DNA from: UBA2966 sp965242505
GTDB taxonomy: Bacteria > Pseudomonadota > Alphaproteobacteria > UBA2966
Length of the DNA: 64,000 nt
Assembly: GCA_965242505.1 (NCBI GenBank)
Contig: OZ251449.1
Span: 2,418,001-2,482,000 of the forward strand
Direction: 5' to 3'
Both the position numbers and the translations under genes were made by a program. The number at the start of each line of letters is the position of its first letter. Positions within the stretch are counted from its first letter, which is position 1. Positions 26,703 to 34,943 of the stretch are shown here, piece after piece. A model generated the notes under the pieces. It made no database searches. It had not been told where the DNA came from and worked only from the letters and a program-made list of their open reading frames with translations.

Positions 26703-27734
26703 CTACTCGGCCGCCTTGCGGACCGCTCCGAATTCACGGCATCTGGGCGCGACCTCCTCGATGAACAGGTTCATGGAGGCCTTGACCATATCGAGCGGCA
26801 GGCCGCCGAAGTTCATCCAGCAGATGAGGTTGTTGATGCCGGCGACCTCGTTCAGTTCCCGGATCTTCTCGACGCAGGTTTCCGGGCCGCCGAAGACCAT
26901 CTGGCCCCGCTCGTGGTCGCCGATCGGACGGAACTGGGCCGTGGACTTCATGTAGTAATCGACGTACTCCGAGCCCTTGCGCTTGGCTTCGGCGTCCGAC
27001 TCCGCGACGAACACGTGGCGGACGCACGTGAACGGGAAGTCGAGATCGTCGAGGCCCCGGTTCGCCCGGGCTTCCCGCATGAGGGCGTGCGCCTGTCCCA
27101 GTTGATCCGGCGGCGCCCACGCCGACAGCATGTGATAGCCGCGCCGGGCGACGTAATCGATCACTTCGTGCGTGCCCAGCCGCGTGGCGACCCAGACCGG
27201 CGGATGGGGCTTCTGAACCGGTCGAGGCACGAGACTGAGCCTCGGGACGCTCCAGTATTTCCCTTCGTAGGTGAACTCGTCCGTCGTCCAGACGCCGAGG
27301 ACGATCTCCAGGGCCTCGTTGAAGCGCTCGAGTTTCTCCTCGATGGGGACCTTCAGTCCTTCGAACTCGTACTTCCTGTAGCCGAGCCCGACCCCGAAAT
27401 CGATGCGCCCGCCCGACAGTATGTCCGCCATCGCCGCCTCTTCCGCCGTGAGCAACGGATGTTCCAGCGGCAGGATCTTGACCGCCGTCCCGATGCGGAC
27501 GTTCTTCGTGATCATGGCGACCGCGCAGGCCATGGCGTAGGGCGAGGCGCAGACGCAGTACTCGCCGTCGACGTCCGGCACGTAGGGAACGGAGGAGAAG
27601 TGGTGCTCCGTAAGCCATACGGAGTCGAAACCGAGCCGGTCCGCCAGCTTGAACTGCTCGATGTGTTCCGCGTAGACCTGAGCCTCCGACTTGGTGAACG
27701 GCTGCTCCATCAGGTGAAAAGTGCCGAACTTCAT
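26703..27734 (-). CDS. LLM-class flavin-dependent oxidoreductase (luciferase-like)
   Basis: 343 residues, TIM-barrel with MKFGTFHLMEQPF at the start, WLTEHHF (~40) and ILSGGRIDFGVGLGYRKYEF (~103-122). These are standard for F420- or FMN-dependent monooxygenases of the bacterial luciferase superfamily. It oxygenates an unknown substrate with reduced flavin. The neighbouring acyl-CoA dehydrogenase and alcohol dehydrogenase suggest a role in carbon-source degradation. Confidence 0.9.
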   Translation of the reverse strand: MKFGTFHLMEQPFTKSEAQVYAEHIEQFKLADRLGFDSVWLTEHHFSSVPYVPDVDGEYCVCASPYAMACAVAMITKNVRIGTAVKILPLEHPLLTAEEAAMADILSGGRIDFGVGLGYRKYEFEGLKVPIEEKLERFNEALEIVLGVWTTDEFTYEGKYWSVPRLSLVPRPVQKPHPPVWVATRLGTHEVIDYVARRGYHMLSAWAPPDQLGQAHALMREARANRGLDDLDFPFTCVRHVFVAESDAEAKRKGSEYVDYYMKSTAQFRPIGDHERGQMVFGGPETCVEKIRELNEVAGINNLICWMNFGGLPLDMVKASMNLFIEEVAPRCREFGAVRKAAE

Positions 27735-27853
27735 CCGTTTGTCCTCCACCGCTGCGGGCGTCCGAGAAGGGCGCCGCGATTTCCCTCGCCCACTATAGAC
27801 CACGCGCCCCCGCTTCCGCCAAGGCCGCGACGCGCCGCCCGCCGCCGGGCGGG

Positions 27854-29020
27854 TCAGTACGATCTGGGCAGGCCCAATTCCCGCTCGCCGATGTAGTTGA
27901 GGATCATTTCGCGGCTCACCGGGGCGATACGGGCGACGAATATCTCGCGCAGATAGCGCTCGACGTGGAACTCCTTGGCGTACCCCATGCCTCCGTGGGC
28001 CATCACGGCCCGCTCGCAGGCGCGGAACGCGGACTCCGCGCCGAGGTACTTGGCCGCGTTGGCTTCGGCGCCGCAGGGCCGTCCCTCGTCGTAGAGCCGC
28101 GCCGCCTTGAAGGCCATCAGGTTCGCCGCTTCGAGCTCGCACCAGCTCATCGCCAGGGGGTGCTGGATGGCCTGGTTCTGGCCGATGGGGCGGCCGAAGA
28201 CGATGCGTTCGCCGGCGTATTCCGCGGCGCGGCGAATGGCGATGCGCCCGACGCCGACGGCCTCCGCCGCCACCAGGATGCGTTCCGGATTGAGACCGTC
28301 CAGAAGATACCGGAACCCCTTGCCTTCCTCTCCGATCAGGTCCTCGCCGGGCGCCGGCAGTCCGTCGATGAACACCGAATTCGAGTCGACGGCCTTGCGG
28401 CCCATCTTGTCGATCACCCGGGCCTCGATGTAGTCGCGGTCGAAGTCGGTGTAGAACAGCGACATGCCGTCGGTGGGCCTGGCGCACTTCTCGATGGGCG
28501 TCGTGCGGGCCAGCAGCATGATCTTGGTCGCCGTCTGGGCGACGGACGTCCAGATCTTGCGGCCGTTCACGATGTACTGGTTGCCCGACCGTTCGGCGCG
28601 CGTCTCGATTCTGGTCGTGTCGAGGCCCGCATTGGGTTCGGTGACCGCGAAGCAGACCCGGTCCTTCCCCTCGATCAGGGGCGTCAGCATCCGCGCCTTC
28701 TGCTCGTCGGTGCCGTGCCTGGCGATGGGTTTCGGGCTGAAGACGTTCATGTGGATCGCGGAAGCGCCCGAGAAGCACGCGCCCGACTCCGCGATGGCCT
28801 GCATCATGACCGCCGCCTCGACGACGCCGAGGCCGGCGCCGCCGTACTCTTCCGGCAGCGAGATCCCGAGCCATCCGCCGTCCGCCACGTCCCTGGCGAA
28901 CGCCTCGGGAAACCCGCCGTCCCGGTCCAGGTTCAGCCAGTAGTCGTCGTCGTACTTCGCGCACAGTTTCGCCACCGCGGCGCGGATGTCGTTCTGCTCT
29001 GGCGTGAAACCGAGGTCCAT
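27854..29020 (-). CDS. Acyl-CoA dehydrogenase
   Basis: 388 residues. Starts MDLGFTPEQNDIRAAV; FAVTEPNAGLDT (~132) is the FAD/substrate loop; QNQAIQHPLAMSW and MAHGGMGYAKEFHVERYLRE complete the fold and place the C-terminal helix expected to carry the catalytic base. It introduces a 2,3-double bond into an acyl-CoA with FAD. It lies 119 bp upstream of the LLM gene on the same strand and is divergent from the alcohol dehydrogenase. Confidence 0.92.
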   Translation of the reverse strand: MDLGFTPEQNDIRAAVAKLCAKYDDDYWLNLDRDGGFPEAFARDVADGGWLGISLPEEYGGAGLGVVEAAVMMQAIAESGACFSGASAIHMNVFSPKPIARHGTDEQKARMLTPLIEGKDRVCFAVTEPNAGLDTTRIETRAERSGNQYIVNGRKIWTSVAQTATKIMLLARTTPIEKCARPTDGMSLFYTDFDRDYIEARVIDKMGRKAVDSNSVFIDGLPAPGEDLIGEEGKGFRYLLDGLNPERILVAAEAVGVGRIAIRRAAEYAGERIVFGRPIGQNQAIQHPLAMSWCELEAANLMAFKAARLYDEGRPCGAEANAAKYLGAESAFRACERAVMAHGGMGYAKEFHVERYLREIFVARIAPVSREMILNYIGERELGLPRSY

Positions 29021-29132
29021 GGCGGCGCGCGGCCCGCGTTCGGGTTTCCGGGGGATGACGGCCCCGATTGTTCACGGCATGGGCTAAATTGCAAATCGGG
29101 ACGAGTGGCGAAGCGAAGGAAGGGAGTTGGCG

Positions 29133-30266
29133 ATGAAGATGCGCGCCGCCGTGTTGCACGAGCAGGGCCGGCCGCGGCCGTTCACCGACAGCAGGCCCAT
29201 GACCGTCGAGGAGCTCGACGTCGAAGGCCCCCGCGCGGGCGAAGCGCTGATCGAGATGGCGGCGGCGGGACTGTGCCATTCCGATCTCTCCACCGTGGAA
29301 GGCCGCCGGCCCCGGAAGCTGCCGACGGTGCTGGGCCATGAAGGCGGCGGGATCGTTCGCGAGGTCGGCCCAAGCGTCGACGATATCCGCGTCGGGGATC
29401 ACGTCGTGCTGGGGCCCGTGCTCGCCTGCGGCGAATGTCGGGATTGCCTCTCCGGCCGTCCGGCGTTGTGCATGGCCTCCCAGGACGCGAAATCGCGGGG
29501 AACGATGCTGGACGGCTCGTCCCGGTTGCGTTGGGACGGGCGGGAGATATTCCATACCAGCGGCGTTTCCTGCTTCGCCGAATACGCGGTCGCGTCCCGC
29601 CTCTCCCTGGTGGCGATCGACCCGGCGCTGCCCCTGGCCGAATCGGCCCTGTTCGGCTGCGCGGTGATGACCGGCGTGGGCGCCGTGGTGAACACGGCGC
29701 GGGTTCCGGCCGGCGCCGCCATCGCGGTCGTGGGCCTCGGCGGCGTCGGCCTTTCGGCGATCCTGGGCGGCGTTCTGGCGGGCGCCGAAAAGATCGTCGC
29801 CGTCGACGTCCACGACGAGAAACTGTCCCTGGCCCGGGAGGTCGGCGCGACGCACGCCTTCCGGGCCGACGACGAGGACTGCGCGGAGGCCGTCCGGGAC
29901 CTGACCGGAGGCGGCGTCGACTTCGCCTTCGAGATGTCGGGCGCCACGCGGGGGATGAGGACGGCCTACGGCCTCGTGCGGCGGGGCGGAACGATGGTGA
30001 CCGCGAGCCTGCCCGCGACCGCCGAGGAGTTCGCCTTCAACGCCTACGATCTCGTCGCGGGCGAAAAGACCGTGCGCGGCTGCTACATGGGAAGTTGCGT
30101 CCCCAGGCGCGACGTTCCCCGGTTCCTGCGTCTGTACGCGCGCGGCCGGCTGCCGGTCGGAAAGCTCATGGGCGCGAGGATCGCCCTCGACGACGTCAAC
30201 CTCGGCTTCGACCGCCTGGCGGACGGCAGGATGGCGCGGCAGGTCATCGACTTCACGAGGGATTGA
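29133..30266 (+). CDS. Zinc-dependent alcohol dehydrogenase
   Basis: 377 residues, MDR superfamily. Catalytic zinc ligands: GLCHSD (Cys) and GHEGGG (His/Glu). The structural zinc four-Cys set is in CGECRDCLSGRPALC. The cofactor loop is GLGGVG followed by VDVHDEK, whose Asp favours NAD. ATG at 29133 has GGGAG upstream. It oxidises an alcohol or reduces an aldehyde of unknown identity. It is divergent from the acyl-CoA dehydrogenase across 112 bp. Confidence 0.92.
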   Translation: MKMRAAVLHEQGRPRPFTDSRPMTVEELDVEGPRAGEALIEMAAAGLCHSDLSTVEGRRPRKLPTVLGHEGGGIVREVGPSVDDIRVGDHVVLGPVLACGECRDCLSGRPALCMASQDAKSRGTMLDGSSRLRWDGREIFHTSGVSCFAEYAVASRLSLVAIDPALPLAESALFGCAVMTGVGAVVNTARVPAGAAIAVVGLGGVGLSAILGGVLAGAEKIVAVDVHDEKLSLAREVGATHAFRADDEDCAEAVRDLTGGGVDFAFEMSGATRGMRTAYGLVRRGGTMVTASLPATAEEFAFNAYDLVAGEKTVRGCYMGSCVPRRDVPRFLRLYARGRLPVGKLMGARIALDDVNLGFDRLADGRMARQVIDFTRD

Positions 30267-30372
30267 GTTCCGTTCCGGGGCGCGCCGCCTTGGCGCTCGC
30301 GTCGGAGATCAGGCGATCATGCGTCCGGCAGGACCATGCGACGTCGCTCACGCACGGGTAGGGGGTAGAGGG

Positions 30373-32223
30373 TCAGCAGGCGAGATCCTCCGAGGTCATG
30401 CTGTCCTGCCGAACGGTCTCGTAATCCGCGGGTGGTTCCATGCCTTCCTCTACCGTGTCGGCCGCGACCCGCTTGCCCATCGCCTCCTCGATTACGCCGC
30501 GGAGCGCAGATTGGCGCATATCAAAGAATCCGTCAAAATCGTTGGCGCGCAGGCGTACGGGATCGATGAGATGCGTGCGGAGATACTCGTCGAGCCCGTC
30601 GCGCGGAACCTCGCCCTCGATGCGCCCAAGGTATTCGCTCGGCGCCTGTCCGCCGATGCTGCGGTTGGTTCGCGCCGTGAGCGGCGTTTTGTTGACGATC
30701 GAGTCGCCCCGATCGGCCTCGATGCCATTCTCGCGGCACCATTGCTGCGGGAAGACGTGGTGGATGTCGATGCTCTCGTCGAAGTAGACCTGAATCGACG
30801 ATTCCTCTCCCGTTTTCCAGTCGCAGGCACGCTCGCGCAGCAGCAGGGCATAGATGCCCTTGTAGGCCGCACTGTTTCTGGTGCGGAGTGTGAGCAGCCG
30901 CGACGGCGCGAACTCCGCCTCGGAGATTGTATTGGGCTCGGGGCCGTCGTCCCGTATCCATTGTACGACCTGAGGGAGATCGCGGGCGAAGCGGGTTTCG
31001 ATCGATCCTCCGTACAGCTCTCCGAACACGCCGCACCAGTACCAGCGTGCGAGTTTCTCCCGAGCGCCGCGCGGCTCCCAACCCTTGCCGAGCAAAGTGA
31101 GGATGGCCGCGAGCGGAATCAACTGGCTGCCATAGGGCAGGAACCTGGCGTCGTAGAGGTGCTGCGAGTGGAGGAACCGCGCCGCGCTCTCGAAGCCCGC
31201 CATTAAGGGTTCGGCCCAGCACTGGTACTCATCCAACTCGAGCTTCAACATGTCCGTGCGCCTGCAGCCGATGCCCGGCACGCGATCTTGGTTCGTGCCG
31301 CCCGCGAGCGCGGCGTTCTGACGCTCTTGCGTGGCGAGCAGAGTCACCGCCTGCAAGAAGTCCGTGTTGGAGACTCCGGCAAGGATCGACTGGGAGCAAA
31401 TCTTGCGCTCGCGCCCTTCCCAGTCGCGCCGCAGGTCGAAATCGTCGGCGGCGAAGGTCGCCGTCAGCAACTCGAACACGGTCAGCGTTACGCCGCCGGT
31501 GTTCACCTTCTCGAAGACTTGGCAGACCGCCTCCTTCGGTGTGTTCCTATCAAGCTCAATGACCGGCACTTGGTATTGCTCGAACCGCTTGACGATCCTC
31601 TCTTCAAAATCGTTCCACAACTCTATTTTCTCTTCGTCGTGGTCCCAGAATCGCCCGAAGTTCATTCTCCACTTGCTTGCGCCGAACACCTTGCTGAGCG
31701 GAAAATACATGGCTTCGTATTCGAGTTCGGGAGTCGAGTAGTCCTCGACGACATCCCGGCCGAACCGCTTGACTTGCCGGTCAGCAGGCAACGAGACGAC
31801 CGCATCTTCGCGATCGGCATTCTCGTCGAGGGCCTCCTGCATATCGATGTAGTACCAGCGCTCGATCTTGCGGCCCCGCTGATCGAGCGTCTGCACGGGC
31901 TCGCCGAGGCTGAGGGACTGGAAGAGCGACGTGAGCCGCTGCTGTCCGTCGAGAATCAGGCGTTCCGCGTCGTGCGGTGGGGTCGCGGGCACGCCCTCCA
32001 AGGGGCGCTGCCGGAAGCGGACCGTCTCGCCTCCCGTCCGCAGCATCATCACCGCGCCGATGGGGTAACCTAGGGAAATACTCGCCAGCAGACTCTTTAC
32101 ATGGTCGTCGTCCCACACCCAGCCGCGCTGGAAGTCCGGCAGCTGCGTCCTGCCGTCGCTGACCTCGTTGAGCATCCTGTCAAGCGATTCCTTCTCGATG
32201 TTGTAGTAGTTCATGATGTTCAT
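30373..32223 (-). CDS. DUF262-HNH (GmrSD-like) putative restriction protein
   Basis: 616 residues. The N-terminal DUF262 domain has LPDFQRGWVWDD (~28-39), SISLGYPIGAVMML and the nucleotide-site motif DGQQRLTSL (~92-100). The C-terminal DUF1524-type HNH nuclease has DIHHVFPQQWC (~500) and a downstream Asn-rich segment. In GmrSD and relatives this pair cuts modified phage DNA under nucleotide control; here both halves are in one chain. It neighbours a toxin-antitoxin pair, which supports a defence role. G/C bias is weaker than in flanking genes, hinting at acquisition. Confidence 0.84.
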   Translation of the reverse strand: MNIMNYYNIEKESLDRMLNEVSDGRTQLPDFQRGWVWDDDHVKSLLASISLGYPIGAVMMLRTGGETVRFRQRPLEGVPATPPHDAERLILDGQQRLTSLFQSLSLGEPVQTLDQRGRKIERWYYIDMQEALDENADREDAVVSLPADRQVKRFGRDVVEDYSTPELEYEAMYFPLSKVFGASKWRMNFGRFWDHDEEKIELWNDFEERIVKRFEQYQVPVIELDRNTPKEAVCQVFEKVNTGGVTLTVFELLTATFAADDFDLRRDWEGRERKICSQSILAGVSNTDFLQAVTLLATQERQNAALAGGTNQDRVPGIGCRRTDMLKLELDEYQCWAEPLMAGFESAARFLHSQHLYDARFLPYGSQLIPLAAILTLLGKGWEPRGAREKLARWYWCGVFGELYGGSIETRFARDLPQVVQWIRDDGPEPNTISEAEFAPSRLLTLRTRNSAAYKGIYALLLRERACDWKTGEESSIQVYFDESIDIHHVFPQQWCRENGIEADRGDSIVNKTPLTARTNRSIGGQAPSEYLGRIEGEVPRDGLDEYLRTHLIDPVRLRANDFDGFFDMRQSALRGVIEEAMGKRVAADTVEEGMEPPADYETVRQDSMTSEDLAC

Positions 32224-32354
32224 CGTGGAAGCCCCGCCTCACAGTCTGTCTGAACCAAGTCACACTCCCGCTCTTGCGGTAACCGCCGCTTGGGGTGACG
32301 CCCTGCCGTCCCGTCGTCCGCTCCCCCGCCGAGCGGGCGGAGATGGCGGGCGCT

Positions 32355-32672
32355 TCACGCGACCGCGCCCAGGCCGTCCTTCGCGACCAGCGTCAACAGC
32401 TTCAACGAAGCGCCCCGCGGCCGCTTCTCTCCGCGCTCCCACTGGCTCACCAGGCTCGTGGTCACGTTGAGATAGCGCGCGAACACCGCTTGGCTCGCAT
32501 ATTCGCGAAGCCGAAGCTCGCGAATGTCCTCCGGCGTCATCTCCTCGACCGGCGTGAGGCACATCTCGTCGAACGTCCTCATGGTTCGCTTCGCCATGAC
32601 CCCTGCCTCGGTCAACCCGAGCGCCGTCTCGTGCGCGGCCGCCAGAGCCTCGCTTTCGTACCGCTTAGTCAT
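32355..32672 (-). CDS. XRE-family antitoxin (HigA-like)
   Basis: 105 residues from an ATG overlapping the toxin gene by 8 bp. The C-terminal HTH is SQAVFARYLNVTTSLVSQWERGEKRP, followed by SLKLLTLV. The toxin-first order and the overlap are those of higBA modules; the product should bind and silence the toxin and the shared promoter. Confidence 0.85.
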   Translation of the reverse strand: MTKRYESEALAAAHETALGLTEAGVMAKRTMRTFDEMCLTPVEEMTPEDIRELRLREYASQAVFARYLNVTTSLVSQWERGEKRPRGASLKLLTLVAKDGLGAVA

Positions 32673-33039
32673 CGCACGCCACCCCGATGATCGTTCCATT
32701 CGCCAAGGCCGCCGCGAGGCCCGCGTCGGTCATCCCGAGCATTTCGTCCGCCAACAGCCGGAAGGCTTCAAGCTCGTTCCGGCGGAGGTTCGCCCGGCTG
32801 CTCTTGGCGAACCCGTAGACGAAAAACGCCGATTCGTCCCGGCGAAACAACATGATCGCGCGGAACCCGCTGGACTTGCCGCGCCCCTTGCGGGCGACGC
32901 GCTGCTTGATGACGCCACCGCCGAGATCGGCATCGATCAGGCCCCTCCGGGCGCGCCGGACGGCATCACGCAACGCAATGTCCTCCAGTCCCTCGTGGTC
33001 GGCGAAACGGGCAAACGCCTTGGTCTTGAACGTTTGCAA
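32665..33039 (-). CDS. RelE/HigB-type toxin
   Basis: 124 residues. The RelE-fold pattern appears in MQTFKTKAFARFADHEGLED, IKQRVARKGRGKSSGFRAIMLFR and FFVYGFAKSSRANLRRNELEAF. Such toxins cut mRNA on the ribosome. It is the first gene of the pair with the HTH antitoxin. No dispersed element interrupts the module; the nearest begins 166 bp upstream. Confidence 0.85.
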   Translation of the reverse strand: MQTFKTKAFARFADHEGLEDIALRDAVRRARRGLIDADLGGGVIKQRVARKGRGKSSGFRAIMLFRRDESAFFVYGFAKSSRANLRRNELEAFRLLADEMLGMTDAGLAAALANGTIIGVACDD

Positions 33040-33205
33040 TCCGGACCTCGCGAACGCCCACCATCATTCTCGTCTCCATAGCACCAAGTGCGGCGTTTAT
33101 CAATCCCCTGCACAGTATTCGGTCTGCGAGGATCCTGCTTGACCCCGGCCCCGCGAATGACCCGCCGTTCCCAACGGCGACGGCCTCCCCGGAAAACCGG
33201 GATAG

Positions 33206-33437
33206 CCCGCATTTCTCATACCGCCTGTCCGCAAGCCTCATCCGGCGACGGGAGCGCCGCAGGGTCCGTTCGCGCTCCTTCCCCTTGGCGGCGACCCCCA
33301 CCCAGACCCTCCCCCTGCAAGAGGGAGGGAGAAGAGAGGGGAAGGGCTATTGATACTCCTCCCCCCTGGGAGGGGGGGTGGACCGCGGCCCCGCAACGCC
33401 GCGCGATCATCGATCCCCGCCCGTATGAGAAATGCGG
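33206..33437 (-). mobile_element. Dispersed GC-rich element, copy 7 (nearly full length)
   Basis: About 232 bp, minus-oriented, with both ends: CCCGCATTTCTCATACCG at 33206 and TATGAGAAATGCGG ending at 33437, forming terminal inverted repeats. The interior has the inverted order of copy 8. The flank GATAG precedes the left end. It fills most of the gap before the VOC gene; bases 33040-33205 hold nothing recognisable. Confidence 0.92.
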
Positions 33438-33461
33438 AATGGCGGTTCCGGTCGTCCGCGA

Positions 33462-34094
33462 TCAGGCGAGCGGTTCCTCGACGAGAGGCATCGCCTTCAG
33501 CCAGCGTTCCACGTCCCGTTCGTCGTCGAACAGCGTCTCGAGTTCCTCGCGGGCCTCCCCCTCGGTCTGGAGCACCGACTCGACGTTGCTCACGCCCTCG
33601 CCGGCGAGGCTCGTGGCCAGTTCCAGGCGGATGCCGTTGTTGTCGTAGAAGTACGCCGACCAGAATCGGCCGCCGAGCGGCACCGGGCCCACGACGTCGA
33701 TGCCGCGGCCCTTCACGCGCTCCACCATCCCGTCGAGCTCGTCCGGCGGAACGTGGAAGGCGAGATGCTGCATCCCGCCCGGCAGGTCGCGGTCGGAACG
33801 ATCGAGCCCCTTCGGGTACTCGAAGAAGGCCAGCAGCGAATCGTTGCCCATGCCGAAGAAGTAGTGGCGCAGGTCGTCGTAGGGCGGCTGGCCGCGGTTC
33901 GGGGCGTAGGGCGCGCGGCGAACGTGGAGGAGCTGCATCCCCATGACCTCGGTGTAGAACGCCATGGTCCCGGCCATGTCGTCGGTGACCAGCGCCAGAT
34001 GGTCCACGCCGCGCGTGACCGGCGCCTTCAGCGGCGCGCCGGCGAATCGGGCCCGCCTGGCCCCGGGCTTGGCGTCGGCGTCGATGACGGCCAT
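33462..34094 (-). CDS. VOC/glyoxalase-family dioxygenase-like protein
   Basis: 210 residues. One VOC module spans ~28-165: VDHLALVTDDMAGTMAFYTEVMG, then GMQHLAFHVPPDELDGMV with a metal His, and ENNGIRLEL-type end (YDNNGIRLEL). The C-terminal ~45 residues (EELETLFDDERDVERWLKAM) are an unusual acidic tail. A diverged copy of that tail lies at 38011-38083. The metal site suggests a lyase, isomerase or dioxygenase; the substrate is unknown. Confidence 0.82.
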   Translation of the reverse strand: MAVIDADAKPGARRARFAGAPLKAPVTRGVDHLALVTDDMAGTMAFYTEVMGMQLLHVRRAPYAPNRGQPPYDDLRHYFFGMGNDSLLAFFEYPKGLDRSDRDLPGGMQHLAFHVPPDELDGMVERVKGRGIDVVGPVPLGGRFWSAYFYDNNGIRLELATSLAGEGVSNVESVLQTEGEAREELETLFDDERDVERWLKAMPLVEEPLA

Positions 34095-34113
34095 CCCTCC
34101 CGCCTCCCTCGCC

Positions 34114-34818
34114 TCAAAGGAATTTCTCCACCGCGCGGACCAGCCCGTCCGGGTCCTCTCCGCCGACGTTGTGTCCGGTATCGAGTTCCACGAGCGTCAC
34201 GTTGGCGTTCGCCTGCTTCACCTTCGGCGCGGTTTCCTCGGCGAACATGTCCGACCGCTTCCCGCGAACGACGAGGATGGGGCACTGGACGGCGCCGAGC
34301 CGTTCCCACATGTCGACGCCCGCGAAGACGTCGGGCGTGTCGGCCACGACGTTCATGACCCGCTCGCCGCCCTCCGGCGCGTTGACCGGCGAGTAATCGA
34401 CGAGAACGAGCTTCTCGACGCGGTCCGGATGGCCGGCCGCGAAGTAGGTGGAATTGCGGCCCCCCATGGAGTGGCCCATGACGACGGCCTTCTCCCACTT
34501 CAGGTGATCCAGAAGATTGCGCATGTCGCCGGCGAAGTCGTCGAGGCCGTACCTGCCGGTGGGGCTCCACGTGGAGTCGCCGAAGCCGCGCATGTCCATG
34601 GCCACGACCTCGCGGTCGTCGCAGAGTTCGGCGGCGATGCCGATCCAGTCGTAGGAGAAATAGGACAGGCCGTGGACGATCAGCATCGGCGTCCCGCCGG
34701 CGCCAAAAGTCCCCGTAAAAGAGGTGGTCACCGGCATCGGGCCGCGAAAATGCCGGTAGTGAAGGGTTACGTCGTCCGAGGCGCAGGTCCCCGTCCGGTG
34801 TTCCGGCATGGCCGACAT
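34114..34818 (-). CDS. Alpha/beta hydrolase
   Basis: 234 residues from an ATG with GAGGA upstream. Motifs: LIVHGLSYFSYDW (oxyanion), DMRGFGDS, nucleophile GHSMGG (Ser), and catalytic His in ELDTGHNVGGEDP. It is short for the family with a complete triad. It lies 19 bp upstream of the VOC gene on the same strand, suggesting a joint role in degrading an aromatic or ester substrate (inference). Confidence 0.86.
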   Translation of the reverse strand: MSAMPEHRTGTCASDDVTLHYRHFRGPMPVTTSFTGTFGAGGTPMLIVHGLSYFSYDWIGIAAELCDDREVVAMDMRGFGDSTWSPTGRYGLDDFAGDMRNLLDHLKWEKAVVMGHSMGGRNSTYFAAGHPDRVEKLVLVDYSPVNAPEGGERVMNVVADTPDVFAGVDMWERLGAVQCPILVVRGKRSDMFAEETAPKVKQANANVTLVELDTGHNVGGEDPDGLVRAVEKFL

Positions 34819-34943
34819 GTGGCGTCCTCGCCCCCGTTCCTCATGTCCCTGGACGCCAGGATAGAACAGGGAGCGACGGACCGCAAAGCGAGGTCCGGTC
34901 GGACCCGATCGGCCGGTATCGGACCGTCGGATCGGAAGACGCT

